Origin: Paulownia fortunei
Lineage: Eukaryota > Streptophyta > Magnoliopsida > Lamiales > Paulowniaceae
Length of the DNA stretch: 64,000 bases
Assembly: GCA_019321725.1 (NCBI GenBank)
Contig: CM033110.1
Span: 10,781,278-10,845,277 of the forward strand
Direction of reading: 5' to 3'
This document shows, piece after piece, positions 46,450 through 58,330 of this stretch (its first letter is position 1; the number at the start of each line of letters is the position of its first letter). A program made the translations under genes and the position numbers. The notes beneath the pieces are model-generated. The model searched no databases. It was not told the origin of the DNA and saw only the letters and a list, made by a program, of their open reading frames with translations.

Positions 46450-46883
46450 AGAAATGAACCAAGTATATAGAAGGAGAAATAGAGAAATAAATGGATAGAA
46501 AAAGTCAAAAGACTTACTTAGCTTATTGAAGGAAGAGAAGAAGGAAGTTGCTGGAAGAATAACAGAGGAGGATCGCTGGAGAGCAAAATTTATAGAAAAG
46601 AAGAAAGAGAAGAAAATAAAGGAGGAATGCCTTTTTATAGGGAAACGGCGACACTCGAACAGGCAAAAGAAGCCCTAGCCATGGATGATAAGATAGGAAC
46701 ACGTGTAGGGCTGGATGAGGGTAGTCAGTTGAAAAGACTAGGGCATTTAAGTCTTAGTAATGGGTGTGAAATCCCAAAGGGTAGAATTTAAAAAGAAGCT
46801 CACGTCAGCCCTAATAATCAAGATATTATCATACTCTGTCTATCTTGCAAAGGTTGTAGGGCAGGCAGAGTAGGGGGACTAGC
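46450..46883. other. Leader and promoter of antisense gene; polypurine tract
   Basis: This stretch has no reading frame of interest. It holds the purine-rich 5' leader of the antisense gene (46450-46620 on the minus strand it is pyrimidine-rich), its TATA box and, at 46866-46880, the purine-rich GCAGAGTAGGGGGACT. The last is followed by the LTR start TGATGTAG at 46884 and fits a polypurine tract for the plus-strand element. Confidence 0.55.
46631..46640 (-). promoter_or_regulatory. TATA box for the antisense gene
   Basis: On the minus strand CTATAAAAAG lies about 185 bp upstream of the ATG at 46449, a good match to the plant TATA consensus and at a normal distance. It lies outside the LTR (46884-47598), so the antisense gene would have its own promoter. 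No transcript evidence is available here. Confidence 0.55.
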
Positions 46884-47598
46884 TGATGTAGTATAGGTCG
46901 GGACTAACCTACGTAGCTCGAATTATAAGTAAGAAGCTGGTGCGACCTAGGTCAGGACGGACTTGTATAGCTCGGATCATAAGTAAAAGGATGGTCAGCA
47001 TAGGTCAGGACGGACCTGCGTAGCTCGGGTTATGTTGAGTGAGCTAGTTGGAAGTAGGTCAGGTTGGGATGATAGAAAATTCTCATTTATGGTATAGGAA
47101 TTGGGTGAATAGGTTAGCTTAGTACATGGGCCAGGAGAGTAGCACGACCTGTTAGGCGACTTCTATCTAGTATTAGGAAGCTTACCGACCTCTAGGTCAG
47201 GCAAGTTGAGAAGCTTACCGACCTCCAGATCGGGTAGGTTCACGAGAAAAATAAAGAGAAAATAGTTATGTTTAGAAAATGACAAAGAACCTTCCTAGGG
47301 TAAATCAGAAAATGTGGATACGCGTACAGTAATCTATTATAATAAATTGAGGTTTAAATTCTCTTTTTTGTCCTTGTTGAGTATCTATGAATAAGAGAAT
47401 TCATATCATATCAAGGGTTACATTTTTCATATATCTAAAATACAGATCTATCTATTTTTCATCCTCTCCAAGAGAATTGCCACTGATTTGAGCGTCGGAG
47501 TTCTTGCACAGGGTCAGCCAGCATTTTGTGTAGGTGATCCAGCCGGGGAAGGAGAGTAGAAGCAGTGGACTAGTACTTGAGGTGCACCTTCTCCTACA
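46884..47598 (+). repeat. LTR of Tat-like Gypsy element (715 bp, probable 3' LTR)
   Basis: It starts TGATGTAGTATAGGTCGGG after a G-rich purine tract and ends CTTCTCCTACA. Near the 3' end is TTTGAGCGTCGGAG (about 47486-47501). I recall this as a strong signature of the R/U5 part of plant Tat-lineage LTRs; it should be checked by search. A 54-bp unit starting TAGGTC(A/G)GGA is repeated at 46894, 46948, 47001 and (partly) 47055. A doubled AAGCTTACCGACCTC lies at about 47180 and 47212. The partner LTR is not in the window, so the ends are inferred. Confidence 0.65.
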
Positions 47599-48647
47599 AG
47601 TGCATTACAAATAATGAGGAGGAGGTTGTGCAACTACATGCATGCAATCAATTTTTTCAATTCTGAAACTGAAAAAGATGGCAAAAATAAGTATTGCAAG
47701 CATATAGATTTAACTACAGCATGACACTGCCATCAAGATTGACTTTGCTCCTACATATCAAAAATCATATTCAAACCAAGGCATATTAAACAAATCCAAA
47801 TCTAAAAACCACTTAACAAGTTTGGGATTTTTTTAGTACAAAAATAAACACACCAATCCTATAGGAATTAAGGCTCAAACATCTTGTCATAGTGGCGGTG
47901 GGAGGGCTAGCAATGGTAGCTCTATGGCATCCAGGGTAGTGGGAGGGCTAGCAATCGTAGTTGCATGGCAATTAGGGTGGGGTCTACGACATCATCATCT
48001 AAGGAGTCATTTGAGGAGTTGGAATGATTAAATGAGTGGCCAACATATCTCTAGGCTCACTGTCCACTTCTACTTTTATTACATTAGCAAATTTGAAGAT
48101 GAAAATGAGGGTGCCAAGTTAGGATCCATGTGGCTCCTCAAATGGCGCTACTTAATTATCCACTACGAATATTTGGAATCATAGAATTTTAAAGAGTATA
48201 TCAGTAACAAAACCTAAGCAGATTGTAATATAACATATGTTCTCAAGTTAAATCCTTAAATGACTAATGTGAAGCCGGTATTTCTATCAACCATAACAAT
48301 ATTATGAGTAATATCATAACGGACACTTGGTGAACTAAGATGAAATTTTACGAACTTTCTTCACTTTTTGAACACTTGCATTGTTTTCAAACTCGTGGGC
48401 AACTGATCTACAATTGATGCTAATTTTGAGCTCCATTTTTAATTATGAGCAAGCTCATATGATAAAATAGAGCTCAAACTCCTTTATTAATTCCTTATAT
48501 TTGCAGCCTGCACAAATTAAAGCGCAAACGTAATTCTTGATCCATTAGTATATTGTCAGTGCCTAAGTCGCGATAATATTTGACAACTTAAAATCTTGTA
48601 TTTGCGGCTTAAACAAATTAAAGCGCAAATATTAATCTTAGTCCACT
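47599..48647. other. Non-coding DNA with decayed tandem repeats
   Basis: I see no gene. GTGGGAGGGCTAGCAAT(G/C)GTAG occurs twice about 40 bp apart (about 47898 and 47938). From about 48490 to 48647 there are degenerate units with GCCTAAGTCGCGATAATATTTGACAACTTA, which continue after the A element at 57666. The A element inserted into this array. Confidence 0.6.
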
Positions 48648-50863
48648 TGTAATGCCCAATTCTCAATTCTCTCCTACATAGCCAATAATAAGCATTTTGT
48701 ATGAATATGAATCTAATCAATGTACATTATTGAATTATGGCATACAAATAGGATGATTGCATGAACATGAATAATTGTTATTATATGCTTCAGTTATGAT
48801 TTAACATGCATTAGTACATGAAATATGAGATCAAACTTTCATTTCTTGATTTAACATATTCCTTAAGTGCCCTTTTTGCTTCAGTTTGTATTGCTCCATA
48901 CTAGTTGTATGCTAAAGTGATTAATTATCTAAATATTTACTTGAAATATGTTACATTGGCTGAGAACTAAAAGTATGCACAATGGTGCAATTTGATTGGT
49001 TGGTTGACTAGGTTGCATAAAACCATTCTAAACCACATTGCACTTGATTATAACACCAAAGCATCAAATTTTGTCATCTCCTTAGCCCATGAACGTGACT
49101 TTTGGCATGAGAAGACACTAAGCATGATGCAATCAATCATCACCCTCCACTTACCTCTCTTTGAAAGGTCAAAGAAATCATTTTCATCCATATTTCTTGT
49201 GGAAGCACCTCAAAAATGACCAGCCCTTATTCTCCTAAGTTTCTCCAAATTTCTACACTCTCATACCCACAAAAGTTGAATTCAATCCACAGGAATCCAT
49301 AGAACACAAGCTAGAACAAGTTTCCATCATTTTAAGCTTGAAAACCGTTGATTTTGAAGCTTAAATCCAACTTAATCAAGGTATATTCTTTTTCAATGTT
49401 TCTTATGATGAATTTGTAGTATCTTGGATGATTACATGTTTTAGTATGCTTTTGTATGATTGAAAACTTAAGTAAGTTACACTTGAAGCCAAAACCAAGC
49501 TAGTTAAGCTAATTTTTAGCAAATTGATAGTCTTGTGAAATTGTTTAATTTACTTGTTTCTATTGATTTTGTAATGCTTATATTATGTTTGGAAGTTTCT
49601 TTGAATGATTGAAAACGATGGCGATTAGTTTCCTTAATTGAAGGTTAGAATCAAGTTTACGTCAATTTAATTAGGATTGTGTTCATGTTTTAGGGGCTAC
49701 CCTAATAATTATGTTTGAATTATTAGTTATTTAATGGCTGCCCTAATGTTTAATGTCTTGAATGAGTAGTAAAATATGGAGTATGCATTGTTTTTAAGGT
49801 GATGTAATTGATATGTAATTCTTTACAAAAGATTGAAAAGTGTATATAAACTTTAACTAGAATAGACTAAATGATTTATAAAAAGAATATTAAATGGTAC
49901 ATGATTTGATTATGTTAGGCTTTTAACATATCCTATCTTCCAAAGAGATTGGCCTTTTCACCTAGCACAAAGTGGACTTGAGGTAAGTTGAAACTTTCAT
50001 TTGGTGTATCACAAGAATCATATAATGTTTGTTCATGTTTCAATGTGATTGTTGTTGTTTGTCAAATGATGTAATATTGATGCATATATGGTTTATGAAG
50101 CATGATACTATTAAGAATATAATGAGGTTTTTGAAAAAGAAGTATGGTACAATGGTCAGGTAGATAAGGGATGCGGGAGGGACTGGCAAACCCACCAAAT
50201 GGTGGCAAATACTTGAGGTTGAAAAATCGGTATAGGAAAGCCACAATGAATGAGATAGAATACGGCTAATACCTGAGGTTGAAAGACCCAGTGTAGAAAT
50301 CCCGTATTAGTTCTCTTATTGGCCAATCATTATGAACAGGTTTCGAAAACTATGGCCTATCGCTATTAGTTAGGTACCACACTTCAAGGGCCCTAAAGAA
50401 TGATTTATGAATGAAAGTTATAAATAGAATAATTGCATTTAATGATTTATGAGATGTGCATACATGTTATTTGTTATTACATCAGTTTCATCTTACTGAG
50501 CCTTTAACTCATTTGATTCATGTGATGTAGGGGAAAATGTACAGATTTAGAGGTTGACTGAGTTTCTAGAGCGGCCGGACAGAGATTTGTTCATATGCCA
50601 TGCTTCAACCTATTTTGTAGTTTATTTTGAAAATTCTGTTTTGTTTTTAAATAAGCCACTTTGTTATGGTTTTGTAAATAGATGTACTCAGTTTTGATAT
50701 ATGTATATGGTGTGTTTAAAATAATTCAAGTTCCTTCTCTTATAGCTAAAAATGGGAACTTTTATTAAAAAACCATAACTCTAGTAAAGATGAAAAATTA
50801 ATATTTCTTGACTTAACTGTATCAGCTTATTTAGGCTCTATAGTTAGGTTGAGGGGTGTTACA
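48648..50863 (+). repeat. A-type 5' LTR (2216 bp)
   Basis: TGTAATGCCC ... GGGGTGTTACA. It lacks about 60 bp present in the 3' LTR (between TTTTTGCT and TTTGTATTGCTCC; the 3' copy there has GAAAAGCTCGATATCTCGG). Otherwise differences are few. The 75-aa frame at 48992 is in LTR DNA and is also seen, changed, at 55788 in the other LTR; no domain is visible. Confidence 0.93.
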
Positions 50864-50868
50864 GTTTG

Positions 50869-50880
50869 TGGTATCAGAGC
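50869..50880 (+). other. Primer-binding site, initiator tRNA-Met (A element)
   Basis: TGGTATCAGAGC lies 5 bp after the LTR end (spacer GTTTG). It is the same priming tRNA as in B, C1 and C2, but with a longer spacer than the 3 bp of C1 and C2. The inverted copies of A at 6755 and 41043 show a matching spacer of 5 bp. Confidence 0.93.
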
Positions 50881-51081
50881 GGAGGTTTAGTCGTTTCTGT
50901 AGACAGAAGAAGGTATATGAACACATCATGGCTGGGAAACTTGGTCAACTACTTGTTTATTTGCTTTTATGTTTATTTGCTTTTATGTTCATTTGATTAT
51001 ATTTTATTCCATGTTATTGTCATGATTATGCATTTATTATTGGCTAATGAATGGAATGAGACTGGCAATGCACATCAGGTC

Positions 51082-51960
51082 ATGGCACCAAAAAGGAAGA
51101 CAATGGATGATCATGAGGGTAATCATAGTGTGGTGGACAATTTGACTGATCTCATTCAGCAACAAACTAGAATGCATGGTGAACAGATACAACAATTGCT
51201 AGATATGCAATAAAGAACCAAGAATAGAATCAGCGCCTTCCTCCACCACAAGCTCAACAGGATCCTTCACAGGCTGTATATGAGAAGTTTAGAAAGATGG
51301 AACTGGTTGATTTTAATGGTGGGTCTGATCCCATGGTTGCAGAGGAATGGGTGAAATATTTGGACACTATCTTTGACTACATGCGAATTGATGATGCTGA
51401 GAAGGTACTCTGTGCAATTTTCTTGTTGAAGAAGGATGCTAGAACTTGGTGGGAAGGAGCTAAACTTGCAGTGAATATAGAAGAACTAACTTGGGAGAGG
51501 TTTAAAACAATCTTTTATGATAAGTATTTCACCAGGGATGCTAGGTCACTTAGAGTAAAGGAATTCTTGGAGTTAAATCAAGGAGGGATGTCTGTATGTG
51601 ATTATGTGAGAAAATTTGAACAGGGTTGCAAGTATGTACCATACATTGCCAGAGACAACAATGAGAAGATGGATCATTTCTTGAGGAGCCTTAATCCTGA
51701 AATTAGAAGAGATGTGAGAATGTCTTCAGTAACAGAGTTTAGAGAACTGGTGGACAAGGCTTTGATGGCTGATTTAGATGAGAAAGAGATTGAGAAATTC
51801 CAACAACAAAAGAAGCAAGTATTCATTCCAAGAAATCTAAACCAGTGGAAGAAAGGAGAGCAAATATTAAGCCAAGGGAATGAAAAACGTCCTAGAGTTG
51901 GACAGACTTCTTCTACAATTGAAAAGCCTAAATGTACTAAGTGTGGGAAGAATCATTTTG
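51082..51960 (+). pseudogene. A-type gag (capsid and first zinc knuckle)
   Basis: ATG 51082 ([10 protein letters not shown]). The N-terminal part stops at TAA 51211 and a frameshift follows. From 51297 the capsid is open: [19 protein letters not shown] block, [58 protein letters not shown]. Then [13 protein letters not shown], the first knuckle, at about 51926-51960. The second knuckle and the segment to the protease (about 170 bp, present in the minus copy near 40450-40520) are deleted. Capsid of Retrotrans_gag type. Confidence 0.88.
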
Positions 51961-52470
51961 GGGATACCTACAATTGCATTGATAGATTCTGGATCTACGC
52001 ATTCGTTTGCATTATGTACATTTGTGAGAAAATTGGACATTACACCAGATTTATTAAAAGTAAGGTGCAATGTGACTGTTCCATTTGGGGAAGAAATAGA
52101 TTCCAACCAAATGTTAAGGGCTTGTTCTATTCAGATTAGTGATAGGACTCTCTATGCAGATCTTGTTGTTTTATCGATGCCAAATTTTGAGGTTATTCTG
52201 GGTATGGATTGGCTTACCAAATATCATGCAACAATTGATTGTAACAAGAAGATTATAATTTTTCAGCCACCTAGGGAAGAACAGTTTATGTTAATGGTAT
52301 CTCATTCTCACGGTCCTTACCAATTATATCTGCTTTGAAAGCTCAAAAGATGTTGAGTAAAGGTTGTGTTGGGTATTTGGCAAGTGTTCTGGACACCTCA
52401 GTTGAAGCACAATTAAAGGCAGAAAATATAGATGTGGTTCAAGAATTTATTGAGGTATTTCCAGATGATT
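51961..52470 (+). pseudogene. A-type aspartic protease, N-terminus lost
   Basis: Starts at the deletion junction. The active site [11 protein letters not shown] is at about 51980-52010, then [20 protein letters not shown] and VILGMDWLTKYHATIDC (about 52193-52250). After REEQF the frame shifts near 52330 and continues as GCVGYLASVLDTS (52360-52400). Without the region before DSG the fold is incomplete. Confidence 0.86.
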
Positions 52471-53160
52471 TATCGGGACTACCATCGAATCGAGAGATTG
52501 AATTTGTGATTGATGTTATGCCAGGAACTACTCTATTTCTAAAGCACCATACCGAATGGAACCAACAGAATTGAAAGAGTTAAAAGTTCAATTGCAAGAA
52601 TTGCTTGATAAGGGTTTTATTCGCCCTAGTTATTCTCCTTGGGGAGCACCTGTGTTGTTTGTGAAAAAGAAGGATGGTATATTGCGGTTGTGCATTGATT
52701 ATAGAGAGTTGAATAAGATAACAGTCAAGAATAAGTATCCACTCCCAAGAATAGATGATTTGTTTGATCAATTGTAGGGAGCATCTGTATGTTCTAAGAT
52801 TGATTTGCGTTCTGGGTATCATCAATTGAAGATCAAGGAAGAAGACATACCAAAGACTGCATTCCGAACAACGTATGGACATTATGAATTTCTAGTGATG
52901 CCTTTCGATTTAACCAATGCCCCTGCAGCTTTTATGGATCTAATGAATAGGGTGTTCAAGTTTGTGATTGTGTTATTGATGACATCTTAATTTATTTGAT
53001 AAAGAAGAGCTCAAGTTTGTGATTGTGTTTATTGATGACATCTTAATTTATTCATGTGATAAAGAAGAGCACAAGGAACATTTGAAGATTGTGCTGCAAG
53101 TTCTTAAGAAAAAAATAGTTGTATGCTAAATTCAAGAAGTGTGAGTTTTAGCTTGAACAA
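52471..53160 (+). pseudogene. A-type reverse transcriptase with duplicated active-site segment
   Basis: The RT start ([15 protein letters not shown]) is followed by [46 protein letters not shown], then TAG at about 52775 (CAG in the minus copy). It continues [36 protein letters not shown]. At 52957-53069 a 55-bp segment encoding (F)IDDILIY is present twice in tandem, and the codons for QYLDK are missing. The enzyme would have two copies of its catalytic motif, out of frame with each other. Confidence 0.9.
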
Positions 53161-53830
53161 GTGGTATTCCTAGGTCATGTAGTATCAAAGGATGGTATTT
53201 CTGTTGATCCGAGCAAGGTAGAAGCTGTCATTAAGTGGCCAACACCAACAAATGTATCAGAAGTAAGGAGTTTTTTGGGATTAGCAGGGTACTATCGACG
53301 ATTTGTTCAGGGGTTTTCAAAGATAGCAACTCCAATGACAATGTTGACAAGAAAGAATGTGAAGTTCTTGTGGACCAATGCTTGTGAAAGAAGTTTTGAA
53401 GAACTGAAATAAAAATTAACTACAGCTCATGTTCTTACCATTCCAACTGGAATTGGTGGATTCGTGGTGTATAGGACGCTTCAAAAAATGGTTGGGTGCT
53501 GTTTTAATGCAAAATGAGAAGGTTATTGCCTATGCTTCAAGGCAATTGAAGGAATATGAAAAAATTATCCAACCCATGATTTGGAACTTGCTGCTGTGGT
53601 TTTTGCCTTGAAAATTTGGAGACATTATTTGTATGGTGAGAAGTGTGAGATATCACAGATCATAAGAGTTTGAAGTACTTCTTTACCCAAAAGGAGTTGA
53701 ATATGAGATAAAGAAGATGGTTAGAACTTGTGAAGGATTATGATTGTGTGATCAACTATCATCCTGGTAAAGCGAATGTGGTTGCAGATGCATTGAGCAG
53801 AAAATCCATGTCTTCTTTTTTTGTTATACA
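53161..53830 (+). pseudogene. A-type RT connection and RNase H, broken
   Basis: [23 protein letters not shown] and [21 protein letters not shown] (53161-53412) are followed by a TAA at 53410. Then TAHVLTIPTGIGGF (shifted), [12 protein letters not shown] (about 53525), [23 protein letters not shown] (about 53737-53810). Between are frameshifts near 53470 and 53660. Confidence 0.86.
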
Positions 53831-54830
53831 AAAGTCAATATTACTGGATTTGCAGAGATTAGAGCTTGAAATTATACCTAAAGGGAAAAAGTGTTTGTTG
53901 TCAGCCTTAATGTTGAGACCTGTACTTCAAGATAGAATTAGAGAAGGTCAAAAGGTGGACACGCATTTGTGTAGATTGAAAAGAATGATTGAGGTTGGAA
54001 AGAGGCCAGACTTCTCTATTACTGATGATGGGATTATTCGATATAAAGGGAGACTGTGTGTGCCGTTTGACAAGGCCATGAAAGGAGATATTTTAGAAGA
54101 AGCTCATACTACTCCTTACTCAGTACACCCATGTAGCACAAAAATATATAAGGACTTACAACAACATTATTGGTGGCCTAAAATAAAGAAAGATATAGCA
54201 AAATTTGTGGCTGAATGTCTAACTTGTCAACAAGTTAAGATTGAACATCAAAGACCATCAGGGTTGTTGAAGCCTTTATTGATTCCAAAGTGAAAATGAG
54301 AGCACATTACAATGGACTTTGTGCTTGGATTACCTAGAACACAAAAGGGTATAATTCCATATGGGTGATTGTTGATAGATTAACTAAATCAACCCATTTT
54401 CTTCTAGTAAAATCCACATACAATATGGACCAGTATGCTCAACAATATATTAAAGAGATAGTCGGGTTACATGGGGTGCCCGTTTCAATAGTGTTTGACA
54501 AAGATCCTAAGTTTACATCTACATTTTAGAAGAGCTTACACAGTGCTATGGGAACAAAACTTGCATTCAGTACAGCATTTCATCCACAAAGTGACGGGCA
54601 ATCAGAAAGGGTTATTCAGATATTAGAGGATATGTTAAGAGCTTGTGTGCTAGATTTTCAAGGGAGTTGGGATGCAAAACTTCCATTAGTGGAGTTTACT
54701 TATAATAATAGCTACCAATCAACAATTGAAATGGCGCCTTATGAAGCATTGTATGGAAGGAAATGTAGATTTCCAGTTCATTGGCATGAAGTTGGAGAAC
54801 GAAGTCTACTTGGTTTAGAAATAGTTTAGC
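53831..54830 (+). pseudogene. A-type integrase, broken
   Basis: Linker from 53831. The zinc region TPYSVHPCSTKIYKDL...ECLTCQQVK (about 54112-54240) keeps its cysteines. Two stops replace tryptophans (after LIPK, about 54290). MDFVLGLP at about 54310 gives the first acidic residue; VFDKDPKF (about 54493) the second; DGQSERV (about 54592) the glutamate. ACVLDFQGSWDAKLPLVEF, NNSYQST and LYGRKCR follow. TAG (Trp) at about 54528 and TAG (Gln) at about 54826 break the frame. Confidence 0.9.
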
Positions 54831-55372
54831 ATACCGCTAAGGTAGTGGAGAAGATACGAGAGAGAATGAAGATTGCGCAGAGTAGACAGAAAAGTTATGC
54901 AGATAAACGGAGAAAAGATCTAGAGTTTGCCATTGGGGATCATGTGTTCTTAAAAGTAACTCCATGAAAGGTGTTATGAGATTTGGAAAGAAAAGAAAAA
55001 CTCAGTCCGAGGTATGTTGCCATTCTAGATTCTCGAAAGAGTTGGTGATAAAGCTTATAGGGTGGCCTTACCTCCATCATTATCTACTGTTCACAATGTT
55101 TTCCATGTGTCTATGTTGAGAAGTACATTTCAAACCCTTCTCATGTGTTAAGTTATGAACCGTTGGAATTGACTCATGATTTAGCCTATGAAGAGAAACC
55201 AATGCAAATTCTAGATCAGAAGGAAAAAGAGTTGAGAACGAAAAAGATTCGACTTGTTAAAGTATTATGGAGGAATCATTCTGTAGAAGAGGCCACATGG
55301 GAAACAGAAGAGAAATGCATAGCAAGTATTCAGAATTATTTGGTACGTCAAATTTCGAGGATGAACTTTTAT
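54831..55372 (+). pseudogene. A-type integrase C-terminus and chromodomain-like tail
   Basis: RFGKKRKTQSEVC-like (frameshifted) then ERVGDKAYRVALPPSLSTVHNVFHVSMLR (55020-55125). From 55145 an open part carries LSYEPLELTHDLAYEEKPMQILDQKEKELRTKKI, VKVLWRNHSVEEATWE. It is followed by the polypurine tract (55373-55385). Same arrangement as at 1-kb. Confidence 0.86.
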
Positions 55373-55386
55373 AAGGAAGGAAGGAT

Positions 55387-57665
55387 TGTAATGCCCAATT
55401 CTCATTCTCTCCTACATAGCCAATAATAAGCATTTTGTATGAATATGCATCTAATCAATGTACATTATTGAATTATGGCATACAAATAGGATGATTGCAC
55501 GAACATGAATAATTGTTATTATATGCTTCAGTTATGATTTAACATGCATTAGTACATGAAATATGAGATCAAACTTTCATTTCTTGATTTAACATATTCC
55601 TTAAGTGCCTTTTTTGCTGTGAAAAGCTCGATATCTCGGTTAAGGAAGATTGATGTGTTGAATGACCATAAAATGAATTATTTGTATTGCTCCATACTAG
55701 TTATATGCTAAAGTGATTAATTGTCTAAATATTTATTTGAAATATGTTACATTGGCTAAGAACTAAAAGTATGCACAATGGTGCAATTTGATTAGTTGGT
55801 TGACTAGGTTGCATAAAACCATTCTAAACCGCATTGTACTTGATTATAACACCAAAGCATCAATTTTTGTCATCTCCTTAGCCCATGAACGTGGCTTTTG
55901 GCATGAGAAGACACCAAGCATGATGCAACCAATCATCACCCTCCACTTACCTCTCTTTGAAAGGTCAAAGAAATCATTTTCATCCATATTTTTTGTGGAA
56001 GCACCTCAAAAACGACCAGCCCTTATTCTCCTAAGTTTTTACCAAATTTCTACACTCTCATACTCACAAAAGTTGAATTCAATCCATAGGAATCCATAGA
56101 ACACAAGCTAGAACAAGTTTCCATCATTTTAAGCTTGAAAACCGTTGATTTTGAAGTTTAAATCCAATTTAATCAAGGTATATTCTTTTTCAATGTTTCT
56201 TATGATGAATTATAGTATCTTGGATGGTTACATATTTTAGTATGCTTTTGTATGATTGAAAACTTAAGTAAGTTACACTTGAAGCCAAAACCAAGCTAGT
56301 TAAGCTAATTTTTAGCAAATTGATAGTCTTGTGAAATTGTTTAATTTACTTGTTTCTATTGATTTTGTAATGCTTATATATGTTTGGAAGTTTCTTTGAA
56401 TGATTGAAAACGATGGCGATTAGTTTCCTTAATTGAAGGTTAGAATCAAGTTTACGTCAATTTAATTAGGATTGTGTTCATGTTTTAGGGGCTACCCTAA
56501 TAATTATGTTTGAATTATTAGTTATTTAATGGCTGCCCTAATGTTTAATGTTTTGAATGAGTAGTAAAATATGGAGTATGCATTGTTTTTAAGGTTATGT
56601 AATTGATATGTAATTCTTTACAAAAGATTGAAAAGTGTATATAAACTTTAACTAGAATAGACTAAATGATTTATAAAAAGGATATTAAATGGTACATGAT
56701 TTGATTATGTTAGGCCTTTAATATATCCTATCTTCCAAAGAGATTGGCCTTTTCACCTAGCACAAAGTGGACTTGAGGTAAGTTGAAACTTTCATTTGGT
56801 GTATCACAAGAATCATATAATGTTTGTTTATATTTTATTGTGATTGTTGTTGTTTGTCAAATGATGTAATGCTTGATGCATTTATGGTTTATAAAGCATG
56901 ACACTATTAAGAATATAATGAGATTTTTGAAAAGGAAGTATGGTACTTGATTGATGGTCAGGTAGACAAGGGATGCGAAAGGGACTGGCGGACCCAACAA
57001 ATGGTGGCAAATACTTGAGGTTGAAAAATCGATATAGAAAAGCCACAATGAATGAAATAGAATACGGCTAATACCTGAGGTTGAAAGACCAAGTATGGAA
57101 ACTCCGTATTAGTTCTCTTATTGGCCAATCATTATGAACAGGTTTTGAAAACTATGATCTATCGCTATTAGTTAGGTACCACACTTCAAGGGCCCTAAAG
57201 AATGATTTATGAATGAAAGTTATTAAATAGACTATTGCATTTAATGATTTATGAGATGTGCATATATGTTATTTGTTATTGCATCAGTTTCATCTTACTG
57301 AGCCTTTAGCTTATTAGATTCATGTGATGCAGGTGGAAATGTACAGGTTTAGAGGTTGACTGAATCTCTAGAGCGGCCGGACAGAGATTTGTTTATATGC
57401 CATGCTTCAACCTGTTTTGTAGTTTATTTTGAAAACTCTGTTTTGTTTTTAAATAAGCCACTTTGTTATGGTTTTGTAAATAGATGTACTCAGTTTTGAT
57501 ATATGTATATGGTGTGTTTAAAATGATTCAAGTTCTTTCTCTTATAGCTAAAAATGAGAACTTTTATTAAAAAATCATAACTCTAGTAAAGATGAAAAAT
57601 TAACATTTCTTGACTTAACTGTATCAGCTTGTTTAGGCTCTGCAGTTAGGTTAAAGGGTGTTACA
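55387..57665 (+). repeat. A-type 3' LTR (2279 bp)
   Basis: TGTAATGCCC to GGGTGTTACA; starts 2 bp after the polypurine tract. It keeps the GAAAAGCTCGATATCTCGG segment that is lost in the 5' LTR. Target duplication CTACT follows. Frames at 55788 and 56857 are chance frames in LTR DNA. Confidence 0.93.
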
Positions 57666-58330
57666 CTACTACCATATTTTCAGCGTCTAAGTCGCAACAA
57701 TATTGGACAACTTATCCATTTTCATGCTTAATTGACTTAAAACGTAAAATTGGTGAGTTGGTCTAAGACTTCTAAATTAATTGCGCAAAAAAAAATATAG
57801 GTACTGGTCTAATATTTTATTTTAAATTCAAGTAAATTATTTATTATTCTTTTATACTTAGCGAAATTGAAAATTTCGCAACTCAGGCTAGTAATCTTCT
57901 TCTACTGAATAAAAGACATAATAAAAATTTACTGATCATGAATAAAATATAAATTTGTCCACACATATATTATGAATGCAAATATACAATATGAATAATA
58001 AAATATTAGCCCCATATAGGCGACATTGACATTTAGTGCATCATGTTGAGATAATTTTGGCCCATAGTGGTAAAACAAAAAATATCTCCCTAAAATTGAT
58101 ATGCATGGTATCTAAAAAAAAGCCTCATAATTAAAAAGTTCTAGTTATCCTAAAGTCGCTTTTTTTTTCAGTTGACTTATAAATATTACTAACATATTTT
58201 TGATAATAATCGCCTAACTTGAGGTTGATTGTTGAGAGTCAAAAAATGTACAAGTAATTATTCTTGTCGCTCATGTTGACCAATATAAACCAACTTGGTT
58301 TAGTGTTGGAAAAGACAAAAATAGCTTGAC
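57666..58330. other. Flanking AT-rich DNA with decayed tandem repeat
   Basis: It starts with the continuation of the repeat units seen before 48648 (CTAAGTCGCAACAATATTGG). No gene is seen to about 58330. A poly-A run (57787-57796) and several A/T homopolymers are present. Confidence 0.6.

Larger units (their letters stand above)
48648..57665 (+). mobile_element. Complete A-type Ty3/Gypsy element, plus (9018 bp)
   Basis: 5' LTR 48648-50863, primer site 50869-50880, gag, protease, RT, RNase H, integrase, tail, polypurine tract 55373-55385, 3' LTR 55387-57665. Flanks are CCACT (48643-48647) and CTACT (57666-57670), a 5-bp target duplication with one change. Removing the element restores continuity with a neighbouring tandem-repeat unit, which supports these ends. 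The LTR pair is very similar by eye, so this is among the younger insertions here. Pol has stops, a duplication and a gag/protease deletion. Confidence 0.94.

Noticed and set aside
48992..49219. 75-codon frame repeated with changes at 55788-56099
   Set aside because: Both are at the same place in the two A LTRs. Repetition comes from LTR duplication; length and frame differ and no domain is visible.
50869..50880. TGGTATCAGAGC as part of a tRNA gene
   Set aside because: It is a primer-binding site next to an LTR. No cloverleaf, A box or B box surrounds it.
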